12,044 nt of DNA, from NCBI GenBank assembly GCA_900769695.1, contig CAAGHO010000039.1, positions 1 through 12,044 on the forward strand. Reading direction: 5' to 3'. Source of the DNA: Bacilli bacterium. GTDB taxonomy: Bacteria; Bacillota_I; Bacilli_A; RF39; UBA660. Position numbers and translations under genes: made by a program. The notes under the pieces are model-generated. The model was not told the DNA's origin. It saw only the letters and a program-made list of their open reading frames with translations, and did no database searches. Numbering within the stretch: the first letter of the stretch is position 1; each line of letters opens with the position of its first letter. Shown here in pieces: positions 1 through 6,097 of this stretch.

Positions 1-459
1 CTTTAAACTTCCAAACATTGAGTTATCTTTCATGTTATGACCATAAATAATAATATTTTTATCTGTACCATCAAATTTGTTTCGATAATCAGCAAAAATC
101 CATCCTGCTGAATTATTACTTTTGTCAAAGCTATGTTTTAGGTAAAAATCATTGTTTTGAGCTTTTACAACAGGATACTCAATGTTTGTATTGTTAACTT
201 TAATCCAAGCAACAGTATCACTATTTTGTTCTTTTAGTTTACTAAAATCTATTGTATATTCTTTTTTATTTTCATCCTTATCTTCAATTTTTACTGTTTC
301 TTTTATCTTTTCTGTTATTTCATTGTTGTTTGTATTATCTTTATACCATTTATAAATTTTAATTCCAGAATATAATAATATAGAAAGTAACATTATATAT
401 ATAACAAGATTTAAAATCGCTTTCATATATTTCTTACTCTTATTCTTTTTATTTCTCAT
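1..459 (-). CDS. srtB: Class B sortase, N-terminal part (3' end outside window)
   Basis: Membrane-bound transpeptidase that would cleave a sorting motif on secreted proteins and link them to peptidoglycan. The 153 codons seen begin at ATG 459, preceded by GAAGGGA about 11 bases upstream. Residues 1-13 are Lys/Arg-rich, residues about 14-34 are a signal anchor, and the catalytic fold follows. Family signatures are visible: AWIKVNNTNIEYPVV (about 88-102), a GWIFADYRN block, and IIIYGHNM with the catalytic His at residue 141. The catalytic Cys and Arg would lie beyond base 1 and cannot be checked. The neighbour just upstream carries an NPKTG motif, the type used by SrtB of Bacillus anthracis, so enzyme and substrate appear linked. 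A terminator hairpin separates them, so separate transcription is likely, although I see no convincing promoter in the short gap. Class assignment is confident. Confidence 0.93.
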   Translation of the reverse strand, partial: MRNKKNKSKKYMKAILNLVIYIMLLSILLYSGIKIYKWYKDNTNNNEITEKIKETVKIEDKDENKKEYTIDFSKLKEQNSDTVAWIKVNNTNIEYPVVKAQNNDFYLKHSFDKSNNSAGWIFADYRNKFDGTDKNIIIYGHNMKDNSMFGSLK

Positions 460-483
460 TATTTACATTGTCCCTTCTTTTAT

Positions 484-510
484 AAAAGCTAGCTAATAAC
501 TCTAGCTAGC
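484..510 (-). terminator. Hairpin terminator after the NPKTG gene
   Basis: A perfect 8-bp inverted repeat (GCTAGCTA / TAGCTAGC, 488-495 and 503-510) with a 7-base loop lies 18 bases after the stop of the sorting-signal gene. On the minus strand it is followed by TTTTAT. It sits just upstream of the sortase RBS, so it may also limit read-through into srtB. Confidence 0.65.
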
Positions 511-528
511 CTTTATATGTTAGTTGTA

Positions 529-800
529 CTATTCTCTTGCTTTTTTTCTGTTTATTACTGTTAAAGTTCCAATAGTTGCTATAGAAGCTACAAATAAAAT
601 TACACTTGCCATTATATTATCTCCTGTTTTTGGATTATTTGTTTCATTTTTATTTTCTTAGTTGTCGTGTTTCCTTCTGCATCTGTTGAACTTATATATG
701 TGTTTGATATATTTTTCAATTTTTCATATAATGTATTATCTATTTCAATTGTTTTCTTTATTAACTTTTCTTTACTCCAAAGACTATCGAAAGCACCCAC
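529..800 (-). pseudogene. Short NPKTG sortase-signal protein, broken by a one-base frameshift
   Basis: The 5' part reads from GTG 800, chosen because GGAGGTG (812-806) lies at ideal spacing. An ATG at 821 is also in frame but precedes the RBS. That frame runs through TTTKK and on to TAA at 614-612. A frame offset by one base carries a textbook cell-wall sorting signal: NPKTG (636-622), then DN, about 20 hydrophobic residues and the tail NRKKARE, stop at 529. Adding one A in the run at 653-656 or 647-651 joins both halves into a protein of about 90 residues. There is no signal peptide, which is odd for a sortase substrate. The N-terminal half (TIEIDNTLYEKLKNIS) faintly resembles a ribbon-helix-helix strand-helix, so the gene may be a chimera. 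Alternative: an intact first ORF overlapping (TAATG) a 27-residue single-span peptide starting at ATG 612, which has AGGAG in front of it. Confidence 0.7.
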
Positions 801-851
801 GATTACACCTCCATTTGTCATATTTTACTATGTTGCAATGCAGAATTTTAA

Positions 852-882
852 TAAGGAACAGATATTAAATACCTGTTCCTTA
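852..882 (-). terminator. Intrinsic terminator after the riboswitch-controlled gene
   Basis: A perfect 10-bp inverted repeat (TAAGGAACAG / CTGTTCCTTA, 852-861 and 873-882, 11-base loop) starts 9 bases after the stop at 891 and is followed on the minus strand by TTAAAATTCT. It separates the riboswitch transcript from the NPKTG gene. The U-tract is weak, so some read-through is possible. Confidence 0.7.
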
Positions 883-890
883 GTGATTTT

Positions 891-1559
891 CTACTCTTTT
901 TCTTTTAATGTATATTGACTTATATCTGGCTCTACAAAAACTGAATCTTCTACTTTATCAAATTCATATTCTCTATCATAAGTTACTCCATCTTCTATTG
1001 TTCTTACCATTAGTCCTGTTTCCTTATCAATATATGTTTCTGAACCTTCAAAAGTTAATGATGTTGAGGACATAAAATCTTTAATAACATAACATTTTTT
1101 TCCCTTACAATCTGCTGATTTTATTTTTGAACTCATACATCCTAAAAATGTTTGCCAGTCATTATATGTTTCTAGATGATTATAAATGTTGATAGACATT
1201 AGCATTCCACTATTTAAGTCGGCGATTTTGGAATCCTTTGTTTCTGTAAAAGTATCTGTTCTTTCTCCATTGTTATACATTAATACTTTTGTTGTTTCTC
1301 CATTTAGATTTCTTTCTAAAAAAACAACTGCTTTATTTTCTTTCTTATAGTACTCCATTGTTACTGCTGTTCCATTTTCTTCGGTTGCAATAGATTTTGT
1401 ATAATAATTTGTACTATTATTATACTGAGAAATTTTTGTTTGTAAATCTTTAACTATTACATAATTTCTAATTGTATGAATAGCTAAAATTACAAGCAAT
1501 ATAGCAATAATAATCAAAACTATTTTTAGTACTTTTTTTACCATTTTTTTCTTTTCCAT
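891..1559 (-). CDS. Membrane-anchored protein with LolA-like extracellular domain, c-di-GMP-riboswitch controlled
   Basis: A 222-residue protein. I take ATG 1559 as the start because AAGGAGGAGGT (1577-1567) lies 8 bases upstream; the longer frame from 1592 runs through this RBS. Residues 1-9 are basic, about 10-29 form one membrane span, and the rest is predicted extracellular. The domain alternates strands and ends with YIDKETGLMVRTIEDG and a VFVEPDISQY-type tail. This pattern recurs in Gram-positive proteins related in fold to LolA/LppX-type lipoprotein carriers, a fold resemblance I infer from pattern only. Three Cys (in FLGCM, SADCKGKKC) could form a disulfide. It is preceded by a strong promoter and a class I c-di-GMP riboswitch, so expression should follow the motile/sessile switch. 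Substrate and function are unknown. Confidence 0.85.
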   Translation of the reverse strand: MEKKKMVKKVLKIVLIIIAILLVILAIHTIRNYVIVKDLQTKISQYNNSTNYYTKSIATEENGTAVTMEYYKKENKAVVFLERNLNGETTKVLMYNNGERTDTFTETKDSKIADLNSGMLMSINIYNHLETYNDWQTFLGCMSSKIKSADCKGKKCYVIKDFMSSTSLTFEGSETYIDKETGLMVRTIEDGVTYDREYEFDKVEDSVFVEPDISQYTLKEKE

Positions 1560-1579
1560 ATATATTACCTCCTCCTTAG

Positions 1580-1655
1580 TGCAACCTAGCAATCATAAGC
1601 GTATATGCTTTTAGACCTATGGCTTTGCGTCATAAACTTTCGTTTATTTTGCTTT
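1580..1655 (-). promoter_or_regulatory. c-di-GMP-I (GEMM-I) riboswitch
   Basis: Read on the minus strand, the leader matches the GEMM-I aptamer in order. A P1 5' strand GCAA (1652-1649) is followed by a hairpin AAAC-GAAA-GTTT with the expected GNRA tetraloop. Then come the conserved GACGCAAAGCC, GGTCTAAA, a second hairpin AAGC-loop-GCTT, and ATGATTGCTAGGTTGCA, whose TTGC (1584-1581) closes P1. The same sequence of elements occurs in the Vibrio cholerae Vc2 aptamer. The RBS of the downstream gene starts 2-3 bases after the aptamer, so closing P1 could affect ribosome access. I see no separate terminator or clear anti-SD strand, so ON versus OFF cannot be decided from the sequence. Confidence 0.93.
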
Positions 1656-1674
1656 TTTACTATAATCTAACTAT

Positions 1675-1703
1675 ATTATACCATATTTATCTATTTTAAG
1701 CAA
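1675..1703 (-). promoter_or_regulatory. Promoter of the riboswitch transcript
   Basis: TTGCTT (1703-1698), a 17-base spacer and TATAAT (1680-1675) form a near-consensus SigA-type promoter on the minus strand. The expected transcription start is near 1668, about 13 bases before the aptamer begins. The -35 box abuts the stop codon of the transposase remnant. Confidence 0.85.
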
Positions 1704-1705
1704 AT

Positions 1706-2310
1706 CTAACCCTTACTATTCAGTACTAACGAATATAACTTTTTTTCTTCATTATTTATCATTTCATTCATTATTGATATTGCCATTCCATTTGCTATTA
1801 GCTTTAAATCCAGCATTGATAAATACCAACTTGTTTTTCCTTCTTTTGTTTCGCTTAGCCAGTCTTTACTTATTTCATATCGTGCCTTCTGAAACCTCGT
1901 TGCATCTAATGCACAATTATATTTTCCCATTATTTTATTTTCTTCAAAGAATTTTGATTTTATCATATGCTTTATTATTTTATTTTGGAAGCTTTCAATT
2001 TCTTCTGTACTAATTGTTTTAAACACATTTGTATATATTTCCGCATCTGGTATTTTGTTTATGCTTTCTCCTGTTAATTCATTTATATTTTCTAAATAAG
2101 CACTGTCATTATATGCTGTTTCTGTAAATCTTTGCGATTTTCCTTCACTTAGAAACATCGTCATTTCTGACATAAATAGAATCTCGTCGTATAGTACTTT
2201 TTCTTTCTCATATCTTGTATCTCATCGATGTACTTAATTATATCTGGTATATAATGAAATAGTGTCTTTCCGAAAATTTCTACTGTATTTTTTGAAAATC
2301 CCTTGTTCAT
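1706..2310 (-). pseudogene. Transposase remnant, frameshifted and truncated
   Basis: Two frames together resemble the N-terminal half of a DDE transposase of the ISNCY-like type. The first starts at ATG 2310 (MNKGFSKNTVEIFGKTLFHY...) and runs to RKKKYYTT. The second (from about 2200, with an ATG at 2173) continues YDEILFMSEMTMFLSEG and ends at TAG 1706. One extra A in the run at 2198-2202 fuses them into about 200 residues. The block IMGKYNCALDATRFQKARYE has the position and look of the first catalytic Asp region, followed by a YLSMLDLKLIANGMAISI strand pair as in that family. The later catalytic Asp and Glu are absent. I found no terminal inverted repeats or target duplications. The family name is from pattern memory; that it is a dead transposase fragment is fairly likely. 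Confidence 0.7.
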
Positions 2311-2373
2311 ACATACCACCATCCTTCGTTTTTTCTTATTTTATCATTTCTTTGCGAAAAAGTGAATTTTTTC

Positions 2374-2413
2374 AAAAAAACACAGCAAAATTTTCTTGAT
2401 TTTACTGTGTTTT
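2374..2413 (-). terminator. Second (backup) hairpin terminator
   Basis: An inverted repeat (ACACAGCAAAA at 2380-2390 with TTTTACTGTGT at 2400-2410, one G-U pair, A/T flanks extending it) is followed on the minus strand by a run of seven Ts. It lies downstream of the stronger terminator at 2422-2449 and could back it up. Confidence 0.65.
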
Positions 2414-2421
2414 CTAAATAC

Positions 2422-2449
2422 AAAAAAGATGGCATCAGTTGATGCCATC
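2422..2449 (-). terminator. Strong intrinsic terminator of the secreted-protein gene
   Basis: A perfect 10-bp GC-containing stem (GATGGCATCA / TGATGCCATC, 2428-2437 and 2440-2449) has a 2-base gap at its centre and is followed on the minus strand by TTTTTT. It lies 50 bases after the stop at 2500. Confidence 0.9.
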
Positions 2450-2453
2450 TCCA

Positions 2454-3000
2454 CTTGAAATACACACAATAACAAGTTACAAATTAGTTACTTAGTTTTT
2501 TAATTTTGATAAAGTAAAACAGAAAAATCCGCATATGCGTACGGTGCATTATTGTTGTCCAAAGAAAGTTTTACTTGATATTTCTTGCCATTGCAATTGC
2601 TAACAAGCAGTACATCTCTTTCACCCGGTGCAAATGTTTGCTCAGACATGCCAACCCATTGACCTAACCAGTTAGTATATCCTACTACAATCTTTACACC
2701 TCCCTGACTGTTTTTCAGCCACATCCGTAAATTTGCACCTTTCTCTGGCTGTACAGTCATATTATCGACGCCACCAACAAGGATTTGCTTGTTTTCTTCA
2801 TACCACAAGCCCTTCGATGTTGCACATCCAGCTACATCATCGCTAACAGTTGTTGCTTCCACATTTGTTGCTTTAGTTGTTTCGGTTTCTGCTGCAAAAG
2901 CTACAACTGAAAACATCGATATAGCCATTGCCAAAACACATAATAAAGATACAAGCCTTTTCATAAATTATCTCCTTTCGAAATCTGTGTGTATTTCAAG
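2454..3000. repeat. Perfect 15-bp inverted repeat bracketing one gene
   Basis: CTTGAAATACACACA (2454-2468) and its exact reverse complement TGTGTGTATTTCAAG (2986-3000) flank the small secreted-protein gene, giving a 547-base module. One arm lies in the predicted 5' leader and the other between the stop codon and the terminator, so the arms could also pair in the mRNA. No obvious target-site duplication flanks the pair. No other copy of the arm was seen in this window. Confidence 0.85.
2500..2964 (-). CDS. Small secreted protein of unknown function
   Basis: A 154-residue protein with a classical signal peptide: MKRL, a hydrophobic core, and VVAFAA with likely cleavage near residue 24-25. A Thr-rich linker (about 26-44) precedes a compact domain of about 105 residues. 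That domain looks all-beta, with alternating strands such as GGVKIVVGYTNW, ERDVLLVSNC and KKYQVKLSLD. It has two mature Cys (C47, C124) that could pair, and many Trp and Gly. No sortase, LysM or SLH anchor is present, so it is probably released. ATG 2964 has GAAAGGAGA at good spacing. It has its own promoter and strong terminators, so it is a single-gene unit. Its base composition is visibly richer in G+C than its neighbours, suggesting later acquisition or different selection. I do not recognise the family; a secreted peptide/effector or small surface protein are both possible. Confidence 0.9.
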   Translation of the reverse strand: MKRLVSLLCVLAMAISMFSVVAFAAETETTKATNVEATTVSDDVAGCATSKGLWYEENKQILVGGVDNMTVQPEKGANLRMWLKNSQGGVKIVVGYTNWLGQWVGMSEQTFAPGERDVLLVSNCNGKKYQVKLSLDNNNAPYAYADFSVLLYQN

Positions 3001-3037
3001 CTAGATAATAGTATGATGAACTATCACCATGTATAGA

Positions 3038-3066
3038 ATTATACTACTTATCAACTTGTTTTGTAA
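3038..3066 (-). promoter_or_regulatory. Probable promoter of the small secreted-protein gene
   Basis: TATAAT (3043-3038) has a weak -35 TTACAA (3066-3061) at 17 bases. The start would be near 3031, leaving a leader of about 65 bases that contains the imperfect palindrome GATAGT..ACTATTATC (3025-3004) and one arm of the 15-bp inverted repeat. Confidence 0.6.
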
Positions 3067-3169
3067 ATAGTTTTTTATGATTTTCTTTTATTTTTTCTTT
3101 GTATTTTCAACGGTTTTGTCGAATTTTGTCATTTTTTGTATTTTATATTTTATTAATGCTATAAATATA

Positions 3170-3850
3170 TTATTTATAACATAAATTTCCACTTTTATCC
3201 AAATATATTTTTTTATTGTCCTTATATATATATATATTCCAATCATAAACAAAATTTTCTCCACAATAATTAACAAATTCTATAATTTTGTTCATATTGT
3301 CTTCTACTCTGTCAAAATTTTCTATATACGTTTCATATTTCAATATATCATTATCTATTGATTCTTTTACGGTAAAATATGATTTATTTATATTATCCCA
3401 CATTTCGAAATAATATTTATGCTTTCTTTCAGTATAGTCATCGATTATTCTATTTTTTTCTTCTATTGCAGTAAATTCAATATTTTCGTTGTTATTAGTA
3501 GTCATTTTAAATTTAATATTATGTTTGTTCAAATCTCTTTCTTTACTAAAAATCGTAACTTCTATATTATATTTTTCTAGCATTGCCTTTTCTATCTTTG
3601 AATCTGCCATCATAAAATTATAATTTCCATATGAAGTTGCTAAAAAACTAATTATAACAATAATTAAAAAAGCTATAAATATAAATTGTATTAAATTTAT
3701 AGAATACATAAGTGCAACTATTTTATTAGCATTACTTTTTCCTTTTTTCATATCCATACCTGATAAATTTAGCCCAAACTTGCTTAATTCTTCGTTTTTT
3801 CTTTTTTCTTCCCAATTTTCTAGCTCTTTCCATTCATTATCATTTTTCAT
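3170..3850 (-). CDS. Single-pass membrane protein of unknown function
   Basis: A 226-residue protein starting at ATG 3850 with GAGG 7 bases upstream. Residues 1-43 are charged and hydrophilic (Glu/Lys/Trp-rich, predicted cytoplasmic), about 45-72 form one membrane span (LIQFIFIAFLIIVIISFL), and 75-226 form a charged outer domain rich in Asn, Lys and aromatic residues. That domain ends GNLCYK and has two Cys (in VNYCGEN and at the third residue from the end). I do not recognise the family; the layout resembles many small-genome clostridial sensor-like or surface proteins without an enzyme motif. A possible extended -10 promoter lies upstream. No clear terminator is seen in the 120 bases after the stop, a very AT-rich stretch with a (TA) run inside the gene's 3' end. 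Confidence 0.75.
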   Translation of the reverse strand: MKNDNEWKELENWEEKRKNEELSKFGLNLSGMDMKKGKSNANKIVALMYSINLIQFIFIAFLIIVIISFLATSYGNYNFMMADSKIEKAMLEKYNIEVTIFSKERDLNKHNIKFKMTTNNNENIEFTAIEEKNRIIDDYTERKHKYYFEMWDNINKSYFTVKESIDNDILKYETYIENFDRVEDNMNKIIEFVNYCGENFVYDWNIYIYKDNKKIYLDKSGNLCYK

Positions 3851-3944
3851 AATTGTCCTCTTTTTCTAAATCACTTTTATCTTTTAATTCATTATTACCA
3901 TTATAATTAGTGTTTTTTTATAAGATTTTCTACTTTTTAGAAAT

Positions 3945-3950
3945 ATTATA
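3945..3950 (-). promoter_or_regulatory. Possible extended -10 promoter
   Basis: TATAAT preceded by TGA (TGnTATAAT form) about 95 bases upstream of the gene starting at 3850. No good -35 is seen at the expected distance. In sequence this AT-rich, single hexamers arise by chance, so this is tentative. Confidence 0.4.
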
Positions 3951-3970
3951 TCATACCTTTTTTTCTATAT

Positions 3971-4258
3971 CTACAATTCTTGATAATATTCTCTTTCTTT
4001 TTCACTGAAATTTGCCTCCTCATAATTGTCTATTCTCTCTTGTGTATTTTCTAAACTCGTATATCTATATATCATTTTCTCTTGTTTTAAAGTATATGGA
4101 CTTTCTTCCATTTTTCCGTTCAAATTGCCATTTTCTCTTTGCATATTTCTTACTGCAATTCCTGCAAGAATCGTACCTGCAATTCTTATTCTGCTTTCTT
4201 TATTATTTCTTTTTTCTTCTGGAAATGACATATTAAATTCTGTTGCTAGTTTTTCCAT
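3971..4258 (-). CDS. Hypothetical charged protein, start uncertain, possibly 5'-eroded
   Basis: The reading frame from ATG 4258 gives 95 residues, but no ribosome binding site precedes that ATG. The same frame stays open up to 4360, adding IFCRECEGRIRENYFYGKDD and more, which looks like real protein and contains a Cys-x-x-Cys pair (codons at 4345-4334). No ATG, GTG or TTG occurs in that extension. Either the gene lost its start, uses a rare start, or the extension is chance. The protein has one moderately hydrophobic stretch (RIAGTILAGIAVRN) and is otherwise rich in Glu, Lys, Asn and Arg. It shares its frame with the upstream gene at 4376-4747, from which it is separated by TGA and a TAA-TAA-TAA cluster. 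I do not recognise it. Confidence 0.5.
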   Translation of the reverse strand: MEKLATEFNMSFPEEKRNNKESRIRIAGTILAGIAVRNMQRENGNLNGKMEESPYTLKQEKMIYRYTSLENTQERIDNYEEANFSEKEREYYQEL

Positions 4259-4375
4259 ATCTTTCTTATTATAATCATAATACTGTTGTAAATCATCTTT
4301 CCCATAAAAATAGTTTTCTCTAATTCTTCCTTCACATTCTCTGCAAAAGATATTTTTTCTTTATTATTATTTATA

Positions 4376-4747
4376 TCAAGTTTCTTCGCTACTTGACATT
4401 AAGTCTATGTTGTCATTTTCTATAAATATTTTTAATAAAACCTTTTCATTAAAAGAGTACCACAATTTATAAGGCATACCTACATTCTTTGTAATAAGTA
4501 TGCCTCTTCTTATTAAATTATCTATTGCACTTATTTGTTGGTATGGAGATAAACCTGTTTCTCTTTCTATGTTCTCTCTTGTAGAATAAAAGTAATTGTT
4601 TTCTAGCTTTCTCTCCTTTTCCCAATATGTGTATTCGGAGCATAATTCTCCTAATATAATTGCCTCGTGCAAACCTATTCTTTTTATTATTTCTTTATTT
4701 ACTATAATGTAGCCACTATTTGAAAGAAGATTTATCATTTTGTTCAT
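4376..4747 (-). CDS. Short winged-helix protein of the phage/ICE replication type
   Basis: A 123-residue protein starting at ATG 4747 with GGAAGGAGAG well placed. Residues 13-35 (YIIVNKEIIKRIGLHEAIIL) and 52-84 (YFYSTRENIERETGLSPYQQ followed by ISAIDNLIRRGIL) match the N-terminal winged helix of phage, plasmid and conjugative-element replication-initiation or replisome-organiser proteins. In those, a recognition helix reads after the LSPYQQ turn. Usual members are about twice as long; here the protein stops at SSSEET, just where the variable linker normally begins. It may therefore be a truncated relic or a small stand-alone DNA-binding protein. It lies 21 bases after the VanZ-like gene, probably on one transcript. 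Family resemblance is good; role is inferred. Confidence 0.75.
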   Translation of the reverse strand: MNKMINLLSNSGYIIVNKEIIKRIGLHEAIILGELCSEYTYWEKERKLENNYFYSTRENIERETGLSPYQQISAIDNLIRRGILITKNVGMPYKLWYSFNEKVLLKIFIENDNIDLMSSSEET

Positions 4748-4768
4748 CTGCTCTCCTTCCTGCTAAAA

Positions 4769-5398
4769 TTACTGCATATAAAATAAACGCAATATTACAA
4801 ACATAATTAATGAACCTAATACATTTAGAATCACATCATCAATATCACAGCAACCAGATATTGTAATAAATTGCAATAGTTCAATACCCACAACTATACA
4901 AATCATCGTTAGTAAAAAGTTTTTTAATTTCTTTTGTTTTTCAAATAATATTGGTAAGAAAAAGGCAAAAGGCATTAAAGCAACTGCATTTTCTAAAATA
5001 TTATATATAAATATATATGGTGCAATATCTCCACTAATAAATTTTGTAATGTAACCAAAAATTGTTTTAAATGGAATTAAATTAAATGAGTTAGACATAT
5101 AGTTTTTAAACAACTCACTATTCCAATTTAATATATTAAAATCTCCTCTAAAAAAATAATCATCAAATAGAGTAAGTGTTGATAACAATATAATATATAA
5201 AATAAACCATATACCTATATTTATTTTTAAAACTTTATTCTTATATTTTTCATCTATATATTTAGTTAAAGCAAATCCACCAAAATACATAATAAGACAA
5301 CTTAATAGTAATAATACTATTCTTCCAGTTGGACTTAAATGTAATAATTCATTAAACTCTAAACTAAAATAATATATTAAAATAATTATAGCAATCAA
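4769..5398 (-). CDS. VanZ-like family membrane protein, 5' end probably frameshifted
   Basis: Polytopic membrane protein of the VanZ-like family, whose founder gives low-level teicoplanin resistance; the biochemical role is unclear for most members. Signatures are present: NLIPFKTI (106-113), NILENAVALMPFAFFLP (133-149), the E173-x3-QF pair, and DIDDVILNVLG (185-195). About five spans are visible. The frame listed begins at TTG 5398 without an RBS. Upstream, ATG 5438 (MKKNKFNGKYGIILI...) would give a far better N-terminus, but it is off by one base: the run of six As at 5432-5427 would need five. Either the gene is frameshifted, the sequence has an error, or the TTG is used. A promoter with an extended -10 lies at 5485-5514. 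The neighbour upstream is an SdpI-type protein, suggesting an envelope-defence cluster. Confidence 0.85.
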   Translation of the reverse strand: MIAIIILIYYFSLEFNELLHLSPTGRIVLLLLSCLIMYFGGFALTKYIDEKYKNKVLKINIGIWFILYIILLSTLTLFDDYFFRGDFNILNWNSELFKNYMSNSFNLIPFKTIFGYITKFISGDIAPYIFIYNILENAVALMPFAFFLPILFEKQKKLKNFLLTMICIVVGIELLQFITISGCCDIDDVILNVLGSLIMFVILRLFYMQ

Positions 5399-5484
5399 AA
5401 TAATACCATACTTGCCATTAAACTTATTTTTTCTTCATATACCAACACTTCTTTCTCAACGATAACTTTCTAATTATTGTTTGC

Positions 5485-5514
5485 ATTATAACACAAAGGA
5501 CAGATAATTTTCAA
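5485..5514 (-). promoter_or_regulatory. Promoter of the VanZ-like gene
   Basis: TTGAAA (5514-5509), an 18-base spacer and TATAAT (5490-5485) with an upstream TG (TGTTATAAT). The 15-mer around the -10 (plus-strand GCATTATAACACAAA) is identical to that at 7752-7766. The expected start is near 5478, about 40 bases before ATG 5438. The -35 box overlaps the hairpin at 5498-5528. Confidence 0.8.
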
Positions 5515-5528
5515 CTAATTACCTGCCC
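5498..5528 (-). terminator. Stem-loop after the SdpI-like gene
   Basis: A 12-bp stem with two G-U pairs (GGGCAGGTAATT 5528-5517 with AATTATCTGTCC 5509-5498) and a 7-base loop lies 20 bases after the stop at 5549. The tail is only TTTGTGTT, so it is a weak terminator. It overlaps the next promoter. Confidence 0.5.
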
Positions 5529-5548
5529 TATCTATTGTAATTTTTTGT

Positions 5549-6097
5549 TTATACCCATATAATCATTATTAGTAATATAATACCAATACCTAGAAAACCA
5601 TATCCCATAATTCTGCTCATTCTTCTAAATGATTTTTCAGTTTTAGGAGTCGGATGAAAAAGTTTCTTTCCCGTTTCATAACTCATTTTAGGCATATAGT
5701 TTCCAATAATAGTGAATAATATTCCTAATATCAAACATACACTTTTTCCAACATAAACATCACTACCTAATGGAACTTCTATCATAATAATATATACTAA
5801 TACTGTAACAATTGGAATAAACCATTCCATTATTTTTACAATTTTAGGTTTTTCGCTATTTTTCAATTTATTCACTTTTGATGTAAATATTAGACATATT
5901 GCTTGAATAATAGCCATAATAATTGGTATTCCAAATAATGCAAAATTCTTTGGTGCATAATTATCTGGTACATCATTTACCGTAAAATGAATTGGCATTT
6001 GTTCTGGTAATCTATTATAAAAAGCAATACCTAATACCATTGGTAATAAACATATAATTACACTTAAAATTAATGTTTTTTTATTTTTCTTTTCCAT
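5549..6097 (-). CDS. sdpI: SdpI/DUF1648-type membrane protein (immunity-like)
   Basis: A 182-residue membrane protein with about five spans (near 7-25, 52-72, 89-107, 118-133, 162-181). The loop after span 1 (LPEQMPIHFTVNDVPDNYAPK followed by NFALFGIP) is the DUF1648 signature of the SdpI family. In Bacillus subtilis SdpI protects against the SdpC killing peptide and holds the SdpR repressor at the membrane. GNYMPK (132-137) also fits the family. However, the usual GIRTPWT-like block that should follow is missing, replaced by KLFHPTPKTEKSFRRMSR, and the protein is shorter than typical SdpI. GGGAGGAAA precedes ATG 6097 and the start overlaps the repressor gene by 17 bases, indicating translational coupling. 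No sdpC-like toxin is in the window. It may defend against foreign peptides or act as a sensor. Confidence 0.82.
   Translation of the reverse strand: MEKKNKKTLILSVIICLLPMVLGIAFYNRLPEQMPIHFTVNDVPDNYAPKNFALFGIPIIMAIIQAICLIFTSKVNKLKNSEKPKIVKIMEWFIPIVTVLVYIIMIEVPLGSDVYVGKSVCLILGILFTIIGNYMPKMSYETGKKLFHPTPKTEKSFRRMSRIMGYGFLGIGIILLIMIIWV

Noticed and set aside
662..918. Two plus-strand ORFs
   Set aside because: They are antisense shadows of the NPKTG region, rich in Phe, Leu and Tyr, and run across a terminator hairpin without an RBS.
3222..3236. (TA)n run as a phase-variation tract
   Set aside because: It is inside an intact gene near its end, and the alternative frame downstream is not protein-like.
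3088..3276. 62-residue minus-strand ORF overlapping the 3' end of the gene at 3170-3850
   Set aside because: Composition is that of random AT-rich sequence (Ile/Lys/Tyr), it has no RBS, and the overlapping gene ends naturally with a hydrophilic tail.
3851..3944. Open stretch ending in ELKDKSDLEKEDNYEK-TGA that overlaps the start at 3850
   Set aside because: It looks protein-like, but it is closed upstream by a TAA within about 25 codons and has no start codon. A coding relic is possible but not supported.
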